The notes: generated by a model not told the origin, from the letters alone. Shown: positions 8,301 through 17,547, counted from the stretch's first letter. The stretch: 64,000 nt of DNA from an uncultured Clostridia bacterium (GCA_947625515.1 CANQOO010000004.1:1-64000), one strand, 5' to 3'. Program-made: numbers and translations.

Positions 8301-11174
8301 ATTTACAGTGACGGTGTGCTGGACGACGTTCCGCAGTCTGTTCAAAATCCGCTTGGCTATGCAAGTTTGTGGAAAAACTTCACCACCTCGCCTGCCAACG
8401 CTTGGCAGCAAGAAGAGATTGTGCGAGTGTATGTCAGCGGCAATCAACTTTTCTTCGAAATCAATCCAAACTATTCTCTTTCTTCAAGAAATTCGCGTGT
8501 GATATATGAATTTACAGACAACTACGGCATTTCCTACACCGAAACCCACATCTTCCGAGAATCGGTGATAAGCCAAGAAATCACCTCCGTGGATGAAATC
8601 AATGACCCTCTTTATGCATATTATGACCAAGCGTCAGTCAAACTTGTTTACATCCTCTCACGCGGCATCCAATATCACTTCAATGCAAACAAATATCACG
8701 TTGAATATCGCGAAATTGTGCCAAATGGTGAAGGATTTGACAGGCTTCCGCCAAACGAGGACAAACCTTTGAATGTGGCTTTGACGAATCAGTCAACAAG
8801 CAGCGGCGTGACCACCTGGACCTTCCAGACAACGCGTGCAAGTGGGCAGCAATATCACGACCGTTTTGTGCTTGAACTTTATGACCAACAAGAATTTTTG
8901 GACAAAAATTCCAGCATTGAAGGGTTGAGCGTAAAGAAAGAAATCTACTTCGACCTTTTCAATCAACTGCCGGAAGAGGAAATGACAAACGAGTCCAATC
9001 AGCCGGCAGCCGGCAAGTTTAAACTGCTGGATGTCAACGGAAACATCATCGACTGTGCCACACTTGTGAACGGCTCGCAGGGCTATTATTCACAAATTCT
9101 CATCCGTTTCACCCTGCTGGATGAGGCAGAAACTTTCATCCCTGTCAAATATATGTATCGCACCGAAGATACCGACTGGCAAGAGTTGACATCCGGCACC
9201 CGCCTGCAAAACAGAACGGACCAACTGCAAACATATTATTTGAAGATTTGGTATGACGAACAATATTTGCACAACGAACTTGGCAACGGAGCATATGTGT
9301 TTGAAAATGTGCCGCAATCCAACATCTTCCAGTTCAGCTTGTCCTCTCTGACATCCAACTATTGGGTGGAAAAGACGGAAAATGGCGTGACTTCAGTTGT
9401 TCAGAAAGCAGAGCATGGCTTCCGCTCGCAAGACGGCAAAAGTCAATACACCAACCACTATATTGTGAACGTCCCAAAAGAGGATGTGGCAATCAAGGTG
9501 AACAACGAGCAGAACATTGTGGGCTATGAGAAACCAATTCAGACATGGGAATACAATGTCAACGACCAACAGATTGTCAGCGAAAGATATTTGCTTACAA
9601 ATCGCAATTCCATCGGCCCGAACGTGTCCATGTTTGAAGCGAACATTGTCATCACCTACATTCCAAGCGAGGAAAACTTCTTGACATCCTTCTTCACACT
9701 GGATACAAATGGCACAATCAACACCAACGAAAACATGGTCAACGCTCTTGACACCGCACAAAAGATGCTGGTTGTTCAGAAAGATTTGGACATGGACAGG
9801 ACACAACTTATTTGGTCAAAATATTTTGTCATTCCTGAAAACGAAATTCAAATTCACATCAGCCTTGGCGGCAAAGAGCTGTCTCCTGTGGTGTATAGCA
9901 AAACCGTCAACGGCGAGCAGTGCAACTACATCTATCTGACCTATTCCGGCCTTTACACCATCCAGTTTACGGACACCGCCGGCAACATTCAAAAGTTTGC
10001 CAACAAGGATGTCAACGGAAATCTGGTGAGCGAGGTCACCAATTTCGAGTTCATCTTCCTGAAAGATGTGCCATTCACCGTGACCTACACCAACCCAGAA
10101 ACTGGCGAACAAGAAACCGCACTGCCTGTCAAGCAGGCCATCTACAACAACTCTGTCACACTCAACATAGACAGCAGCACACTTAGGAGGTTCTATCGTG
10201 CGGACGGATATCCGACCTTCCTCGACACTGACATTGACCCAGAAACCGGCGAAAGGAAGTGGCTTATTAAGCGTAACGGCGTGGAATATCGCAAAGATTT
10301 TGAAAGCACAACACACTTCACATTTGACGAGCCGGGATACTATGAAATTGCATTTGCAAGCGTCAGCAACCTGCCGACAGTGGAAAGCATCCGACAAGAG
10401 ACCTATCAATTCACCATCCTCAGCAGCGACGAGCATAAATTCTCGCACGTGTTCAACAGATATGCCAACTATTATGTTGAAAAAGTGATTAAAAACGGCC
10501 AAGATGTGACCGCAGAGTTGCTGGAAAGTTTCAAGGCTGACATCCCAACTATGACGGTTTCAACAACCGTGCCTGTGCTTGACAGCAACGGTCTGCCAAC
10601 ATATGACACCCGCGGCAATCAGATTTTCCAGACAATCACAAAAGAATATCTCACTCAGCTGCCGCTCTCATATGCAGACGACAAGACGGGCATCGGCGAA
10701 TACATCATCACAATCAACACAAGCAACAACTTGGATGTGTCCCAGAACGTCCCTCACAGCTTCACCTACAAAGTCACAATCAATTCTGGCGACGCTCCGC
10801 TCCGCATCTCGCTGGCAGAAGGCGAAAGCACAACTGGCACAATCACAATCAACTACAACTTGACAAACCTGTTCCTCGAAATGGGCGAATCGACGCTGAG
10901 AGTGCTGCGACTTGCTGACAACGGCTACGCAATCCATTCCAGTGTGGACATAAATTCCACAACGACTGGCGAGGGCAGCCTCAGCATTTCCAGCACGGGG
11001 ACATATTTCATCCAGTTGCTCTCCCCAAGTGGGAACCTGCTGTTCACATACAAAGTGGTGCGAAATGAACCGCTCAACACCGCTGCAATCATTGCAATTG
11101 TGGTTGCTGCTGTGGTTCTGGTGGCAGTGATTTTCATCATAATCAAACTGCGAAAACGCATCTCAGTTAAGTGA
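2364..11174 (+). CDS. giant secreted membrane-anchored Ig-like repeat protein
   Basis: This 2936-residue protein starts at the ATG at 2364, 7 nt after GAGAGAGG; an in-frame TTG at 2340 lies upstream of that site and is unlikely. Residues 1-38 are a signal peptide (basic start, hydrophobic core, AASA cleavage region). The extracellular part is a long series of beta-rich modules. Boundaries typical of bacterial Ig-like arrays recur: IDKTVPDVEI near residue 609, DIAGN followed by IDNTAPIF near 882-902, IDLCAPS near 1641, TDTAGN near 2536. A local Cys cluster (C487, C489, C494) is set in Gly-rich sequence. The protein ends in one hydrophobic helix (about 2908-2930) and a KLRKRISVK tail, so it is probably anchored in the membrane with the bulk outside. 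No LPXTG motif and no enzyme domain were recognised. Likely roles are adhesion or cell-envelope structure; this is inference. Confidence 0.85.
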   Translation: MERKRFLFKNIFYIFCTLMIAGAGLLFVQAPEAASAMDTSTTGELGEQSLKARPFFLRQDFVTGEEDDEVEYGNSLLEYDSFVYSNVDDNSLRLSFLLNGGENGTYNSQDIFNFVYYPDLADRTTFQFFSVTNMNLFINGELQKIEESKYISTQQELKFENASQNVESFEIVFDKDGSGEHSFSLFKDDKIVEGVYTLSLTYIIFTTHNGTDALNNITFPGEQVVTETYSFYVTDRANYLTNNRPKLQKGAFDHVIEVENALQSPDAFMLYSNYSSKAAYATGQKDGVATESDKIPYVEFDYLRFEADVLKDYASVVSSTSLRLNMDAINGADEAVVVAEGDTDIMGLKLDKSHHLARLYFTDLGVYSISLNPIEVVQFETAAPQEPSAKIWQKYELEGLATITKMVRVHLFGYQLHHTDFDQPTDANNVRPTKEMKDFDFENGSFLDGADITSKYLRSKEYFQENASSAFTRSNIFDFINTHAADCKCGGGSCAQQSGLDATSDIKYALTPVKTNQTPLRFYANATQFSDNVVRSTVYSTVQVDSSYSKVDSINLQGETFYECDFDGIVENTPGKYIYVMRYRYNNFNRAENTPGSSQLFCQIFFFEIDKTVPDVEISFTDADGVKQLVSKNKFLNSDVTIVDITKNDRYNKDVTVQVYAWDYAEDRWFDGFTAGGISLQDLPKKNDDTDQRHTFKAAENARYTVRLYYTSEITPEKLDYENGSGFFRERTFTIDSNPIANVTARNFQQTTSPSKYTYHSTLEGDAFSTNQPIAFSWDEKASGATTWAYYRYFPLQTGSLGTYYPSNNNEKIGNLLTYMVSANLLPVNAILDLRTNGSTSTTTDLRNWLPYAGNTKSLNESSLDKQYVLSDAGLYFLDVYDIAGNHKIELFLIDNTAPIFAIHNSSGYSLPTTPFIDSATTLYWTQNKGIFIAGLDNTLFTNEIYADNPPTAEDLESDFYKTQSGETSVEIYSLLKDLMNSSYIKDLSPNINKLDDDGTSQLLMNSYNGLYLAIPIDSTSYYMDGTDYLPQQDVYSKTFSEPLEEMTYTVLIRDKSNTKRYLQWDAHAQQQYTSYCSAQQTIIISFDTSKFFVQYEKTDGSVQYMTTNNSEADKENSSLLTYLNPTNMSRPLQLTFRPTDPQNNKIQVETVTMKYAPFKAFSKDISSGEQTTRYWYYGFEELSSPQELYRFEGMQDSGTQLIDIKVSASSGFTEPGKYVFTRTYKMDEGYSHNDRDYVTRTYVLIVDRNEVISNQQLVTDTAGKRHNEDLVGGDIFVAMYDSGNNSNLVVTFPNSENSNSNGVMLYSNNLTTNKLPVKLYVPQFKYTTHVQKIETTTGYRFEVRYDFATDNITIVDENGDPIQVDGGNGEMIDKTTKDTMNYFNAQKQNLIREYALFAAIYKDVDPAVTPTATPIAVTSTSPSNPTFASVQAAANENGFLNFYNYSTGSKVEMLYQPGTYYVRLEQGTFGTSTAMEENSFASVMDFHFVIEQSTPNFDVTTTNGQALNFEAASSTTPLTYLTNQAKLNITWQESRNEYMANIDVTHIAITTPQESFVYNLKDDTYHSASGSTLSHSNIWDSKPNSNNYVYSGVLNLQELGGVYQNGGYVDITMQFENHDIAKDENGRNLYSTIRKRIKIDLCAPSDNVERLVDIALQDNPISVLTRENLRIYRTAINETTTTDLANTSYNISNGSDQNIFAYFSYSVAPNFLQTLVASQDDSVAYVRKLKAGEVDTKYTSDIKETSPSDFNANEFDLAAELVAFEGNTYYEVVEMDKARNMSIYTIFVTDPTQEQNLITYADENGDGTHHYTTSDFNRVLEHPNAIHNIFSRTGFQLRDINYFGDEWARMRLTTFSRTAQGNITSRTVNLMMTPYDTSNVYMFSTDGSAPQKVAISSLIDGEQSIAQKHRLEIYDRVSQSFTTFYFNIYNAPLSPMPTSTSRQEMLSFINVTDQMLQSTEMAQQPFVTSMKITIDGRVIYSDGVLDDVPQSVQNPLGYASLWKNFTTSPANAWQQEEIVRVYVSGNQLFFEINPNYSLSSRNSRVIYEFTDNYGISYTETHIFRESVISQEITSVDEINDPLYAYYDQASVKLVYILSRGIQYHFNANKYHVEYREIVPNGEGFDRLPPNEDKPLNVALTNQSTSSGVTTWTFQTTRASGQQYHDRFVLELYDQQEFLDKNSSIEGLSVKKEIYFDLFNQLPEEEMTNESNQPAAGKFKLLDVNGNIIDCATLVNGSQGYYSQILIRFTLLDEAETFIPVKYMYRTEDTDWQELTSGTRLQNRTDQLQTYYLKIWYDEQYLHNELGNGAYVFENVPQSNIFQFSLSSLTSNYWVEKTENGVTSVVQKAEHGFRSQDGKSQYTNHYIVNVPKEDVAIKVNNEQNIVGYEKPIQTWEYNVNDQQIVSERYLLTNRNSIGPNVSMFEANIVITYIPSEENFLTSFFTLDTNGTINTNENMVNALDTAQKMLVVQKDLDMDRTQLIWSKYFVIPENEIQIHISLGGKELSPVVYSKTVNGEQCNYIYLTYSGLYTIQFTDTAGNIQKFANKDVNGNLVSEVTNFEFIFLKDVPFTVTYTNPETGEQETALPVKQAIYNNSVTLNIDSSTLRRFYRADGYPTFLDTDIDPETGERKWLIKRNGVEYRKDFESTTHFTFDEPGYYEIAFASVSNLPTVESIRQETYQFTILSSDEHKFSHVFNRYANYYVEKVIKNGQDVTAELLESFKADIPTMTVSTTVPVLDSNGLPTYDTRGNQIFQTITKEYLTQLPLSYADDKTGIGEYIITINTSNNLDVSQNVPHSFTYKVTINSGDAPLRISLAEGESTTGTITINYNLTNLFLEMGESTLRVLRLADNGYAIHSSVDINSTTTGEGSLSISSTGTYFIQLLSPSGNLLFTYKVVRNEPLNTAAIIAIVVAAVVLVAVIFIIIKLRKRISVK

Positions 11175-11459
11175 TGCCCACATAACACAATAAGCCCGCT
11201 ATGTGATGAAAGCACAGAACGGCGACACAACAGATAAGTGTTGACAGCAAAAGCCGACGCAACAAAAATGTATCTAAAATGTGTCACGAGCAGAAAATTT
11301 GTTTGAAAAGAAATGCGGTCTCAGAAAACGCGATTGCAAGTGGCAAATGAGTGCCTCACAGGGGCAGCAAAACGATTGAAAGGCGTGAATTTGTTTCTAT
11401 TATTCAAATCCACGCTCGCCTGCCAGAGGCAACATAAAAAGCCATTGTAATGGCAAATA
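11175..11459. other. gene-free spacer between two convergent giant genes
   Basis: No open reading frame with a ribosome binding site, no RNA gene and no promoter were recognised. A short inverted repeat (GCCATTGTAATGGC) lies at about 11440-11453, just before the terminator. Confidence 0.5.
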
Positions 11460-11500
11460 AGCAATAAAAAAAGACCAAAATTTGGTCTTTTTTTATTGCT
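11460..11500. terminator. perfect bidirectional terminator
   Basis: A 20-bp perfect inverted repeat around a single central base. GACC/GGTC-containing arms are flanked by seven A on one side and seven T on the other. It serves both the plus-strand giant gene ending at 11174 and the minus-strand giant gene ending at 11577. Confidence 0.9.
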
Positions 11501-11576
11501 TAACAAAGCTTATTTAAAACAAGGGATGCAAAAGGTTTATTCCTCCAAGTTTCCCAAAGTTTTTGCTTTAAGAAGC

Positions 11577-14500
11577 TTATTTCTTCAACTCTTTATCAAG
11601 TTTAACCTTAGATACGATGAAGTAGATGATCACGCCTGCAAGCACAAGAACTGAGATGACAATCAAAACAGTTCCAATCACTTGATAGGTCACAGCGGTG
11701 TCAGCAGTTCTTGAAACAACCTCAAATGTGCGGACTTCACGAGCCACGTTGCCGACAGCGTCTTCAACCTCAATGGTCAAGGTGTAAGAGCCAACAGCGT
11801 CAAGTGGGAAGTAGTAAACCAAGCCTTCGCTTTCTTCGGTAGGTTCAATTGTTTCGCCAGTTGAAGTGTTACGCAAAGTTGCTTTTGGCTGATACGTGAA
11901 CGCACCTTCTTCAAGAGCATCAACGCCAACATCAATGAAGTCGATGGTGTTGAGGTCAATCTTGATTTGTGTTGTCTTGCCAATTTCATATGAAGATTCA
12001 ACAAAATTGTCTGGGAAGATCATTGTTGGAGCAGTTGTGTCGCCCACAGCAATGCTGAACACGCGATTTGTTTCATTTCCGCGGATATCAACAACTTTGT
12101 AGGTGATTTTGTAAGTTCCGTCGCCCACGGTTGGGAATTCGTAAACATGGTCAACAAATGCGTCTGCACCTTCGTATGTCACATCTCCGCCAGATGGCAA
12201 GCCGCTTGCAAGAGTGTAGCTTACTGTGATGCTGCACTTGGATTGGTCAATGTCGTTAATTCCTGCCTTGTGGATTGGATGGATGCCATAGACAGTCATT
12301 TGGTTTTCATGGTCAGCAATCCATTCTTTTGACAAATCTCTGTATGGATATTCGTCAAGTTGTGGACCCTGATTGTCAACAACGTCAACAACATATGGAC
12401 CTTTTGTGAAGACAAGGTTTCTCAGCGACTTGAATGCGTCCAAAACACCTTCTTCGCCAAACATTGTTGAACTATATTCGGATTCTGACACAACAGGTGT
12501 GTCCATTACATCCTTTTTAATGACAATGCCAGAATTATCAACCGTCACAATGTAGCTGCCGTCGCTTGTTGTGTCAACATACACGGTGTTGTTTTCGCCA
12601 AAAGTTACTTTCGTGCCTACCGCTTTTCCAGTTGCACTAATCAGTTCAAGGTGTTCTTCCTCAGGGGCATTTTCTCCGTCATATGCAGTTGCTGGAACAT
12701 ACTTAAACTTATGGAAATCGAAAATTTTAACTCTAACTTCATAAGTTATTTCGTATGTGCCCACAGTTTTTGGAGTGAATTTGTTTTTCTCTTCACCCTG
12801 CGAAACTGTGTAGTCGCTTGCAGCACCATTTTCTTTAACGCCCATGATGACATATTTATAATTGTCTGCATCAGCGTCATATTTGGCTTTGCTTTGTGTG
12901 TTTTTGTTGTAAACATCCCATGTCACACTGTTTGGAATTTCGTATGAAATGGTTGGCGTTGGAAGTTCAATTCCTTTTTCAGGGTCGTAGTCTTCGTCAC
13001 CTTCAAGCTCAATTTGACGATATTCCGGCAAAATTTCTTTGTCGATGACTGGGTCTTGCATTGAGAATCTTGGTTGAGCAACAAAAGTTTGGAAGTAAAC
13101 GATTGAGTTTCCGTTTTTGTCGCTGACCTTGATGACAACTCTGTTTTCACCTGCAAGAGCAGCGAAAGAGCCTGGATAGATTGTGTATTTGGAATTTGCA
13201 GCGTCTCGCACTTGTCTGCCGCCCTCAACAGAGTCGATGACCGTGGTTGTGCCGTTGTAAAGTGCAGTCACTTTAACTTCATAGTTCATGAAGTCAACAG
13301 CGTCGTCATAGAATTCCAATTTTTGCAGTTCAATTGTGTCGCCTTCATAGTAGGACGTTGTCTCGCTTTCCTCAACCGCTCCAATAATTGGCTTCTTTGT
13401 GTCAATCTGGTCTGCGATGTCAGCAGATGTTGCGTAAATCATTGCATTGCCAGCGTCGTCATACACGAATGTGACAACTTGCAGTTTGACAGCAGTTTTT
13501 GCAGGTTCACTTGCAAGTTTAAGTTCGTTCAGGTCAATTTCATAAACTGACAAACTTGGGTCGGTGATTTCATAATATCCGTCCTTGCCCTTGTTAGGCT
13601 CGTCGATGAAATGGAAATCAGAATATTTCTCAGTTGCCAAAACCCCGTTGATGTAAGTTTTGTTTGTCATGTCGCCCCAAAGTTCGGTGAGGTCAACAGT
13701 TTCGCGAAGGTCTGCCCCTTCTTCTGCTTTTTTCAAAGCGACCGGTTTATCTTCTGAATCAAGATAGCGATACAGCACGCGTTCATACAGATAGGAATCC
13801 AAATTGTCGGTGGATGTTGGAGCATCAAATGTGACAACATCTGTTGGAAGATAGGTGGATTTAAGAGATGACTTGAATGTGATTTCCGGAGCAGTTGGGT
13901 CGTCAGCACTTGTTCTGATTGTCATGAGCACGTCTTTGGATGCTTCATTTTTTGCAGCGTCCTTAACAACATATTGAATTCTGAAAGTGTCGCGGCCAAA
14001 GCCGTTTTCGCCGTCAGCACCGAAAGTTTTGTCAACATCGATATAAGCAAAGCCAAGGTCAAGCAATTTTGTCTTGTATGCTTCAAAAGCAGCCTTGTCG
14101 GCATCTGAAGTTCTTTCTTTTGTCAAGAAAGTCTTAAATGCAGCAGCATCTGCGGAAGCAAGACTTGTATCAGAGCCCTGCAAGGTGGTTGTGAAAAGCC
14201 CGAAAATCGCTTCTGCGTTGGCGTTATCGATGACAATTCTATATCCGCCATTGCTGATTTCTGCATAGTCGCCATTTCCAACAAGCCAAGCAAGCATTTT
14301 GTCGTCGCTGTTGATTGTTTTTTCAGTTGCAAGTTTTCTGGTTTGTTGACGGATGTTGAAGTTGTTTGTGATTAGGTCAGAATGTCCGCGATAGTTGAAA
14401 ATAAGGTTATATTCGTCGTAATCCTCAATGGTGAACTGATATACACCCTCGTCATTTTCGATGCGGCGATACATAGTCACGCCCTCATCGTCATGCTTAG

Positions 14501-16112
14501 AGTGATTATCTGTCATGCCAATTGCATAGACAACAACGCTGTTTGTGGAAGAATATGTTTGAGATTTATATTCTTCGTCTTTGATGTCTTCATATTTTTC
14601 TGTCTTGACAGATGCATCATAAACGATTGGGGTCGGTCTTGTCTTGTCCGTGATGCCGGCATCATTTGTTCCGCGATATTCATACGCCGTGGAGCCGTTG
14701 GATTTTGTGTTGCCATAAAAATCTTTTACGGTGTAGATGAATGAATAGAAGCCGTCTTGCAGAGGTTTGAAGTTTGCTGGGTCTTTCAAAGAGCCATATG
14801 CAAAAGCGTCATCCTCGTTTTCGAGATTAAGCACGTCAGCATAGAGCAATGTTTCGCCGTCAGCTGCCTTGACATCTTTAAGTTCTGTCCAAGCGTCAGA
14901 GTTCTGTTTTCTGTAACGAACTTTCACGCTGTATGCAACGTCAACTTGTTCGCTGGCTGGCTCGGAGTCGGCATTTGTCACGCCGATTGGCTTTGGAATA
15001 GATTTCTCAATGCCGGTCTCGCCATTGTCAGTCCAAGTGGATTCAAGTGCGATGTCAAGAGCGTAGTTTTTGTAATATGTGTTGGTTTTGTCGTCACGGC
15101 CCTTGCTTGTGCCATACACAGAAAACGCCTTGGTGTTGGAAGCAACAAATTGATATTTTTCATTGTTGTTGGAAAGAACATAATAATCAAATTTGATTGT
15201 GTATGTTCCGTCGCCATATTGGGTGTTTTTGAAGATTGTTTCACTGTCAATATAGAAGCCGTTTGTTTCGTCGCCGCTGATATTGACATCTCTTGCACCG
15301 TTTCCGCCATAAGCAGAGATGACAACAACTTTTTTGGCTGCCTCAGCACCTGCTGCTGGACGTTCATTTGCAACAAACTTCACATCCTTAACTTCTTCGC
15401 CGTCCTCGTCCAAAATTTCTGGAAGAAGAATGTTGACGTTTTTGAGTTTGCCGTTGTTTTCTTCTTTGCCTTCGTTGTCTCCGCTGCTGTATTTTGCCTT
15501 GTCCAAAGAAAAGTCAATCACAGAATTTTTGTCGGAAGAAGCAACAAGCGAAACATTTGGAGCATCAAAATTGACGGACGCTCTTGCAAGCGAGCTGATG
15601 ACATCCAGTTCATAAGAGTTTGTGATTTCGTGACCAGCATCGTCGGCATAAGTATAGGTGTAGGTGATTTTGTATGCACCAACATTTTCCGCCTTGAAGG
15701 TTCCGTCATATTTTGCACGGCCGCCTTCGTTTTGGGAAGCCTCTGTCTCTTTGTCATCGCTGGAAGTGATGACCTGACCGTTATAATATGTCACCTTGAC
15801 ATTTGACTTTTTAAGAGTCACACTCTCAGAGGTGGAAAGTTGTTGATTAACCTTGCTTTGGTCGCCGACAACCCATTCTTCGTCTCCGCCGATATAGGCA
15901 TCAGGGATGTCATACACACCGCCAGCCGTGATGCCGGATTTGAGAGTGTTCTCTTCTCCGCTGATTGTGAGATAGTGATAATCAACCTCGCCTTCACCGC
16001 CAGCAGCGAGCGTGAGAATTGCCTCCATAGGGAAACACAGCACCGTCAGTGCAAACGCCACTGCAAGCACAACTCCTTTAAAGAAAAATGAGTGTTTTGA
16101 TTTTGATTTCAT
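11577..16112 (-). CDS. large secreted membrane-anchored Ig-like repeat protein
   Basis: The protein has 1511 residues. The ATG is preceded by AAGGAG at 16120-16125. Residues 1-38 form a signal peptide (KSKSK start, hydrophobic core to LTLAAGG). The mature part is acidic and Thr/Asp/Lys-rich, with repeated modules. Several carry a D-x-x-G-N turn near a beta strand (KDFYGN, DDAGN, DKNGN, DIRGN, DAVGN), and one is followed by DTTAPTM, typical of bacterial Ig-like domains. The C-terminus has one hydrophobic helix (about 1475-1500) and the tail KVKLDKELKK, the same anchor design as the convergent 2936-residue protein. It is probably a cell-surface structural or binding protein. It has almost no cysteine and no recognisable catalytic motif. 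Confidence 0.85.
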   Translation of the reverse strand: MKSKSKHSFFFKGVVLAVAFALTVLCFPMEAILTLAAGGEGEVDYHYLTISGEENTLKSGITAGGVYDIPDAYIGGDEEWVVGDQSKVNQQLSTSESVTLKKSNVKVTYYNGQVITSSDDKETEASQNEGGRAKYDGTFKAENVGAYKITYTYTYADDAGHEITNSYELDVISSLARASVNFDAPNVSLVASSDKNSVIDFSLDKAKYSSGDNEGKEENNGKLKNVNILLPEILDEDGEEVKDVKFVANERPAAGAEAAKKVVVISAYGGNGARDVNISGDETNGFYIDSETIFKNTQYGDGTYTIKFDYYVLSNNNEKYQFVASNTKAFSVYGTSKGRDDKTNTYYKNYALDIALESTWTDNGETGIEKSIPKPIGVTNADSEPASEQVDVAYSVKVRYRKQNSDAWTELKDVKAADGETLLYADVLNLENEDDAFAYGSLKDPANFKPLQDGFYSFIYTVKDFYGNTKSNGSTAYEYRGTNDAGITDKTRPTPIVYDASVKTEKYEDIKDEEYKSQTYSSTNSVVVYAIGMTDNHSKHDDEGVTMYRRIENDEGVYQFTIEDYDEYNLIFNYRGHSDLITNNFNIRQQTRKLATEKTINSDDKMLAWLVGNGDYAEISNGGYRIVIDNANAEAIFGLFTTTLQGSDTSLASADAAAFKTFLTKERTSDADKAAFEAYKTKLLDLGFAYIDVDKTFGADGENGFGRDTFRIQYVVKDAAKNEASKDVLMTIRTSADDPTAPEITFKSSLKSTYLPTDVVTFDAPTSTDNLDSYLYERVLYRYLDSEDKPVALKKAEEGADLRETVDLTELWGDMTNKTYINGVLATEKYSDFHFIDEPNKGKDGYYEITDPSLSVYEIDLNELKLASEPAKTAVKLQVVTFVYDDAGNAMIYATSADIADQIDTKKPIIGAVEESETTSYYEGDTIELQKLEFYDDAVDFMNYEVKVTALYNGTTTVIDSVEGGRQVRDAANSKYTIYPGSFAALAGENRVVIKVSDKNGNSIVYFQTFVAQPRFSMQDPVIDKEILPEYRQIELEGDEDYDPEKGIELPTPTISYEIPNSVTWDVYNKNTQSKAKYDADADNYKYVIMGVKENGAASDYTVSQGEEKNKFTPKTVGTYEITYEVRVKIFDFHKFKYVPATAYDGENAPEEEHLELISATGKAVGTKVTFGENNTVYVDTTSDGSYIVTVDNSGIVIKKDVMDTPVVSESEYSSTMFGEEGVLDAFKSLRNLVFTKGPYVVDVVDNQGPQLDEYPYRDLSKEWIADHENQMTVYGIHPIHKAGINDIDQSKCSITVSYTLASGLPSGGDVTYEGADAFVDHVYEFPTVGDGTYKITYKVVDIRGNETNRVFSIAVGDTTAPTMIFPDNFVESSYEIGKTTQIKIDLNTIDFIDVGVDALEEGAFTYQPKATLRNTSTGETIEPTEESEGLVYYFPLDAVGSYTLTIEVEDAVGNVAREVRTFEVVSRTADTAVTYQVIGTVLIVISVLVLAGVIIYFIVSKVKLDKELKK

Positions 16113-16137
16113 AAAGCATCTCCTTGATGTTTTTGAT

Positions 16138-16183
16138 TAAGTTAAACAAAAATATTTTAACTTAGTTTCGCCTCGCGTGTCAA
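16138..16183 (-). promoter_or_regulatory. promoter and overlapping palindrome of the 1511-residue surface protein
   Basis: -35 TTGACA (16178-16183), 18-nt spacer, -10 TAAAAT (16154-16159). A perfect 9-bp inverted repeat, TAAGTTAAA / TTTAACTTA (16138-16146 and 16156-16164), overlaps the -10 box and the start of the transcript. It could be an operator or a 5'-end hairpin. The rest of the gap up to the rplA terminator shows no gene. Confidence 0.65.
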
Positions 16184-16373
16184 ACAAAATTGAAAGAGAG
16201 CAGGCGAAATTTACGAATATTTTGCGTGAGAGCAAAATTTCTATGTAGAAAGAAAAACACTTTTATTGTCGAAAGATGTCCTCGCCCAAAACATCAAGTT
16301 TTATGCGTGACATTTCTCGACAAAAGCACATAATGTTTTGTTTCTCTTTCAAAATGAAATGGCATGCAGCCAT

Positions 16374-16415
16374 AAACAACAAAAAGCAAGCCGAGGCAAC
16401 AGCCCCACGCCTGCT
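16374..16415 (-). terminator. probable terminator of the rplK-rplA operon
   Basis: On the minus strand an imperfect GC-rich hairpin (AGCAGGC arm with TGCT partner, G-U pairs allowed) just after the rplA stop is followed by TTTTTGTTGTTT. Confidence 0.6.
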
Positions 16416-16422
16416 TGAATTG

Positions 16423-17106
16423 TTAGATGTTGTAGGTCACCTTCACGCCAGGTCCCATGCTGGATGCAAGGGTGACACTTTTGATGTATTGTCCTTTTGC
16501 AGCAGCAGGCTTTGCACGAACAATTGCATCCATAATTGTGTTGAAGTTTTCCAAAAGTTTGTCTTGACCAAAACTTTTCTTGCCAATGATAACGTGAACA
16601 TTGTTTGTTTTGTCCAAACGATATTCCACTTTTCCGGCTTTGACTTCGCGAATGGCCTTTGCCACATCAACAGTCACAGTGCCGCTCTTTGGGTTTGGCA
16701 TCAAGCCTTTTGGTCCAAGGATTTTGGCGATTCTTCCCACAACGCCCATCATGTCAGGTGTGGTGATGCAGACATCAAAATCCAGCCAGCCGCCGTTGAT
16801 TTTTGCAACAATTTCTTCGGCACCAACATAGTCAGCACCTGCTTTTGTTGCCTCGTCTGCTTTGTCGCCACGTGCAATGACAAGCACGCGAACAGTTTTT
16901 CCTGTTCCATTTGGAAGCACCACAACGCCACGCACTTGTTGGTCAGCCTGACGGCCATCCACGCCAAGGCGAACGTGCAGTTCAATTGATTCGTCAAATT
17001 TTGCTGTTGAAGTTTTGAGAACATTGTCAAGTGCAGTTGCAACATCATATGAAGCGGCACGATCAAAACTTTCAAGGCTCTTCAAATATCTTTTTCCTTT
17101 TTTCAT
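16423..17106 (-). CDS. rplA: 50S ribosomal protein L1
   Basis: At 227 residues this has the usual length for L1. L1 binds the 23S rRNA stalk that moves during E-site tRNA release and in many bacteria also represses its own rplK-rplA mRNA. The family signature is clear: [12 protein letters not shown] near the N-terminus, a central [22 protein letters not shown] block, the [17 protein letters not shown] motif, and a C-terminal [20 protein letters not shown]. Its ATG is 12 nt after the rplK stop and has a strong GGAGGGA ribosome binding site, so the two genes are cotranscribed and probably coupled. It is the last gene of the operon; a hairpin follows. Confidence 0.98.
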   Translation of the reverse strand: MKKGKRYLKSLESFDRAASYDVATALDNVLKTSTAKFDESIELHVRLGVDGRQADQQVRGVVVLPNGTGKTVRVLVIARGDKADEATKAGADYVGAEEIVAKINGGWLDFDVCITTPDMMGVVGRIAKILGPKGLMPNPKSGTVTVDVAKAIREVKAGKVEYRLDKTNNVHVIIGKKSFGQDKLLENFNTIMDAIVRAKPAAAKGQYIKSVTLASSMGPGVKVTYNI

Positions 17107-17118
17107 CTCGTCCCTCCA

Positions 17119-17547
17119 TCAATCCACAACTTCCACGCCCATGCTGCGTGCAGCACCTGCGATCATCGACATTGCACTTTCAATGCTTTCCGCATTAAGG
17201 TCTGGCATCTTCTGCTCTGCAATTTTTCTGATCTGTTCTTTGGTGATTTTTCCGACTTTTTGTTTGTTTGGCTTTGCACTGCCCTTTTCAATGCCGATAG
17301 CTTTCTTAATCAGCACTGCAGCAGGTGGAGTTTTCAGCTCGAATGTGAACGATCTGTCTTCATAGATTGTGATCACAACTGGAATCACAAAACCTGCCTG
17401 TTGTGCAGTCTTATCGTTAAAGTCCTTAACGAATGCACCGATGTTGATCCCGTGAGGTCCAAGTGTGGAGCCTACTGGTGGTCCTGGGGTGGCTTTGCCC
17501 GCTTGCAATTGAAGTTTGACAATTGCTTTAATTTTCTTTGCTGCCAT
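17119..17547 (-). CDS. rplK: 50S ribosomal protein L11
   Basis: The 142-residue protein starting [20 protein letters not shown] is a normal-length L11. It binds the GTPase-associated region of 23S rRNA with the L10/L12 stalk. The [20 protein letters not shown] block and the C-terminal [19 protein letters not shown] segment are diagnostic. A longer open frame upstream (to 17640) exists, but the AGGAGGTAAG ribosome binding site at 17551-17560 fixes the start at 17547. A 286-bp gap with a candidate promoter and folded leader separates it from nusG, so rplK-rplA may be partly controlled on its own. Confidence 0.98.
   Translation of the reverse strand: MAAKKIKAIVKLQLQAGKATPGPPVGSTLGPHGINIGAFVKDFNDKTAQQAGFVIPVVITIYEDRSFTFELKTPPAAVLIKKAIGIEKGSAKPNKQKVGKITKEQIRKIAEQKMPDLNAESIESAMSMIAGAARSMGVEVVD

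Noticed and set aside
7476..8447. 323-codon open frame on the minus strand
   Set aside because: Antisense to the 2936-residue surface protein, with a His/Cys-rich shadow composition.
14757..15806. 349-codon open frame on the plus strand
   Set aside because: Antisense to the 1511-residue surface protein; composition (Cys, Phe, Val) is typical of reverse-complement reading and there is no ribosome binding site.
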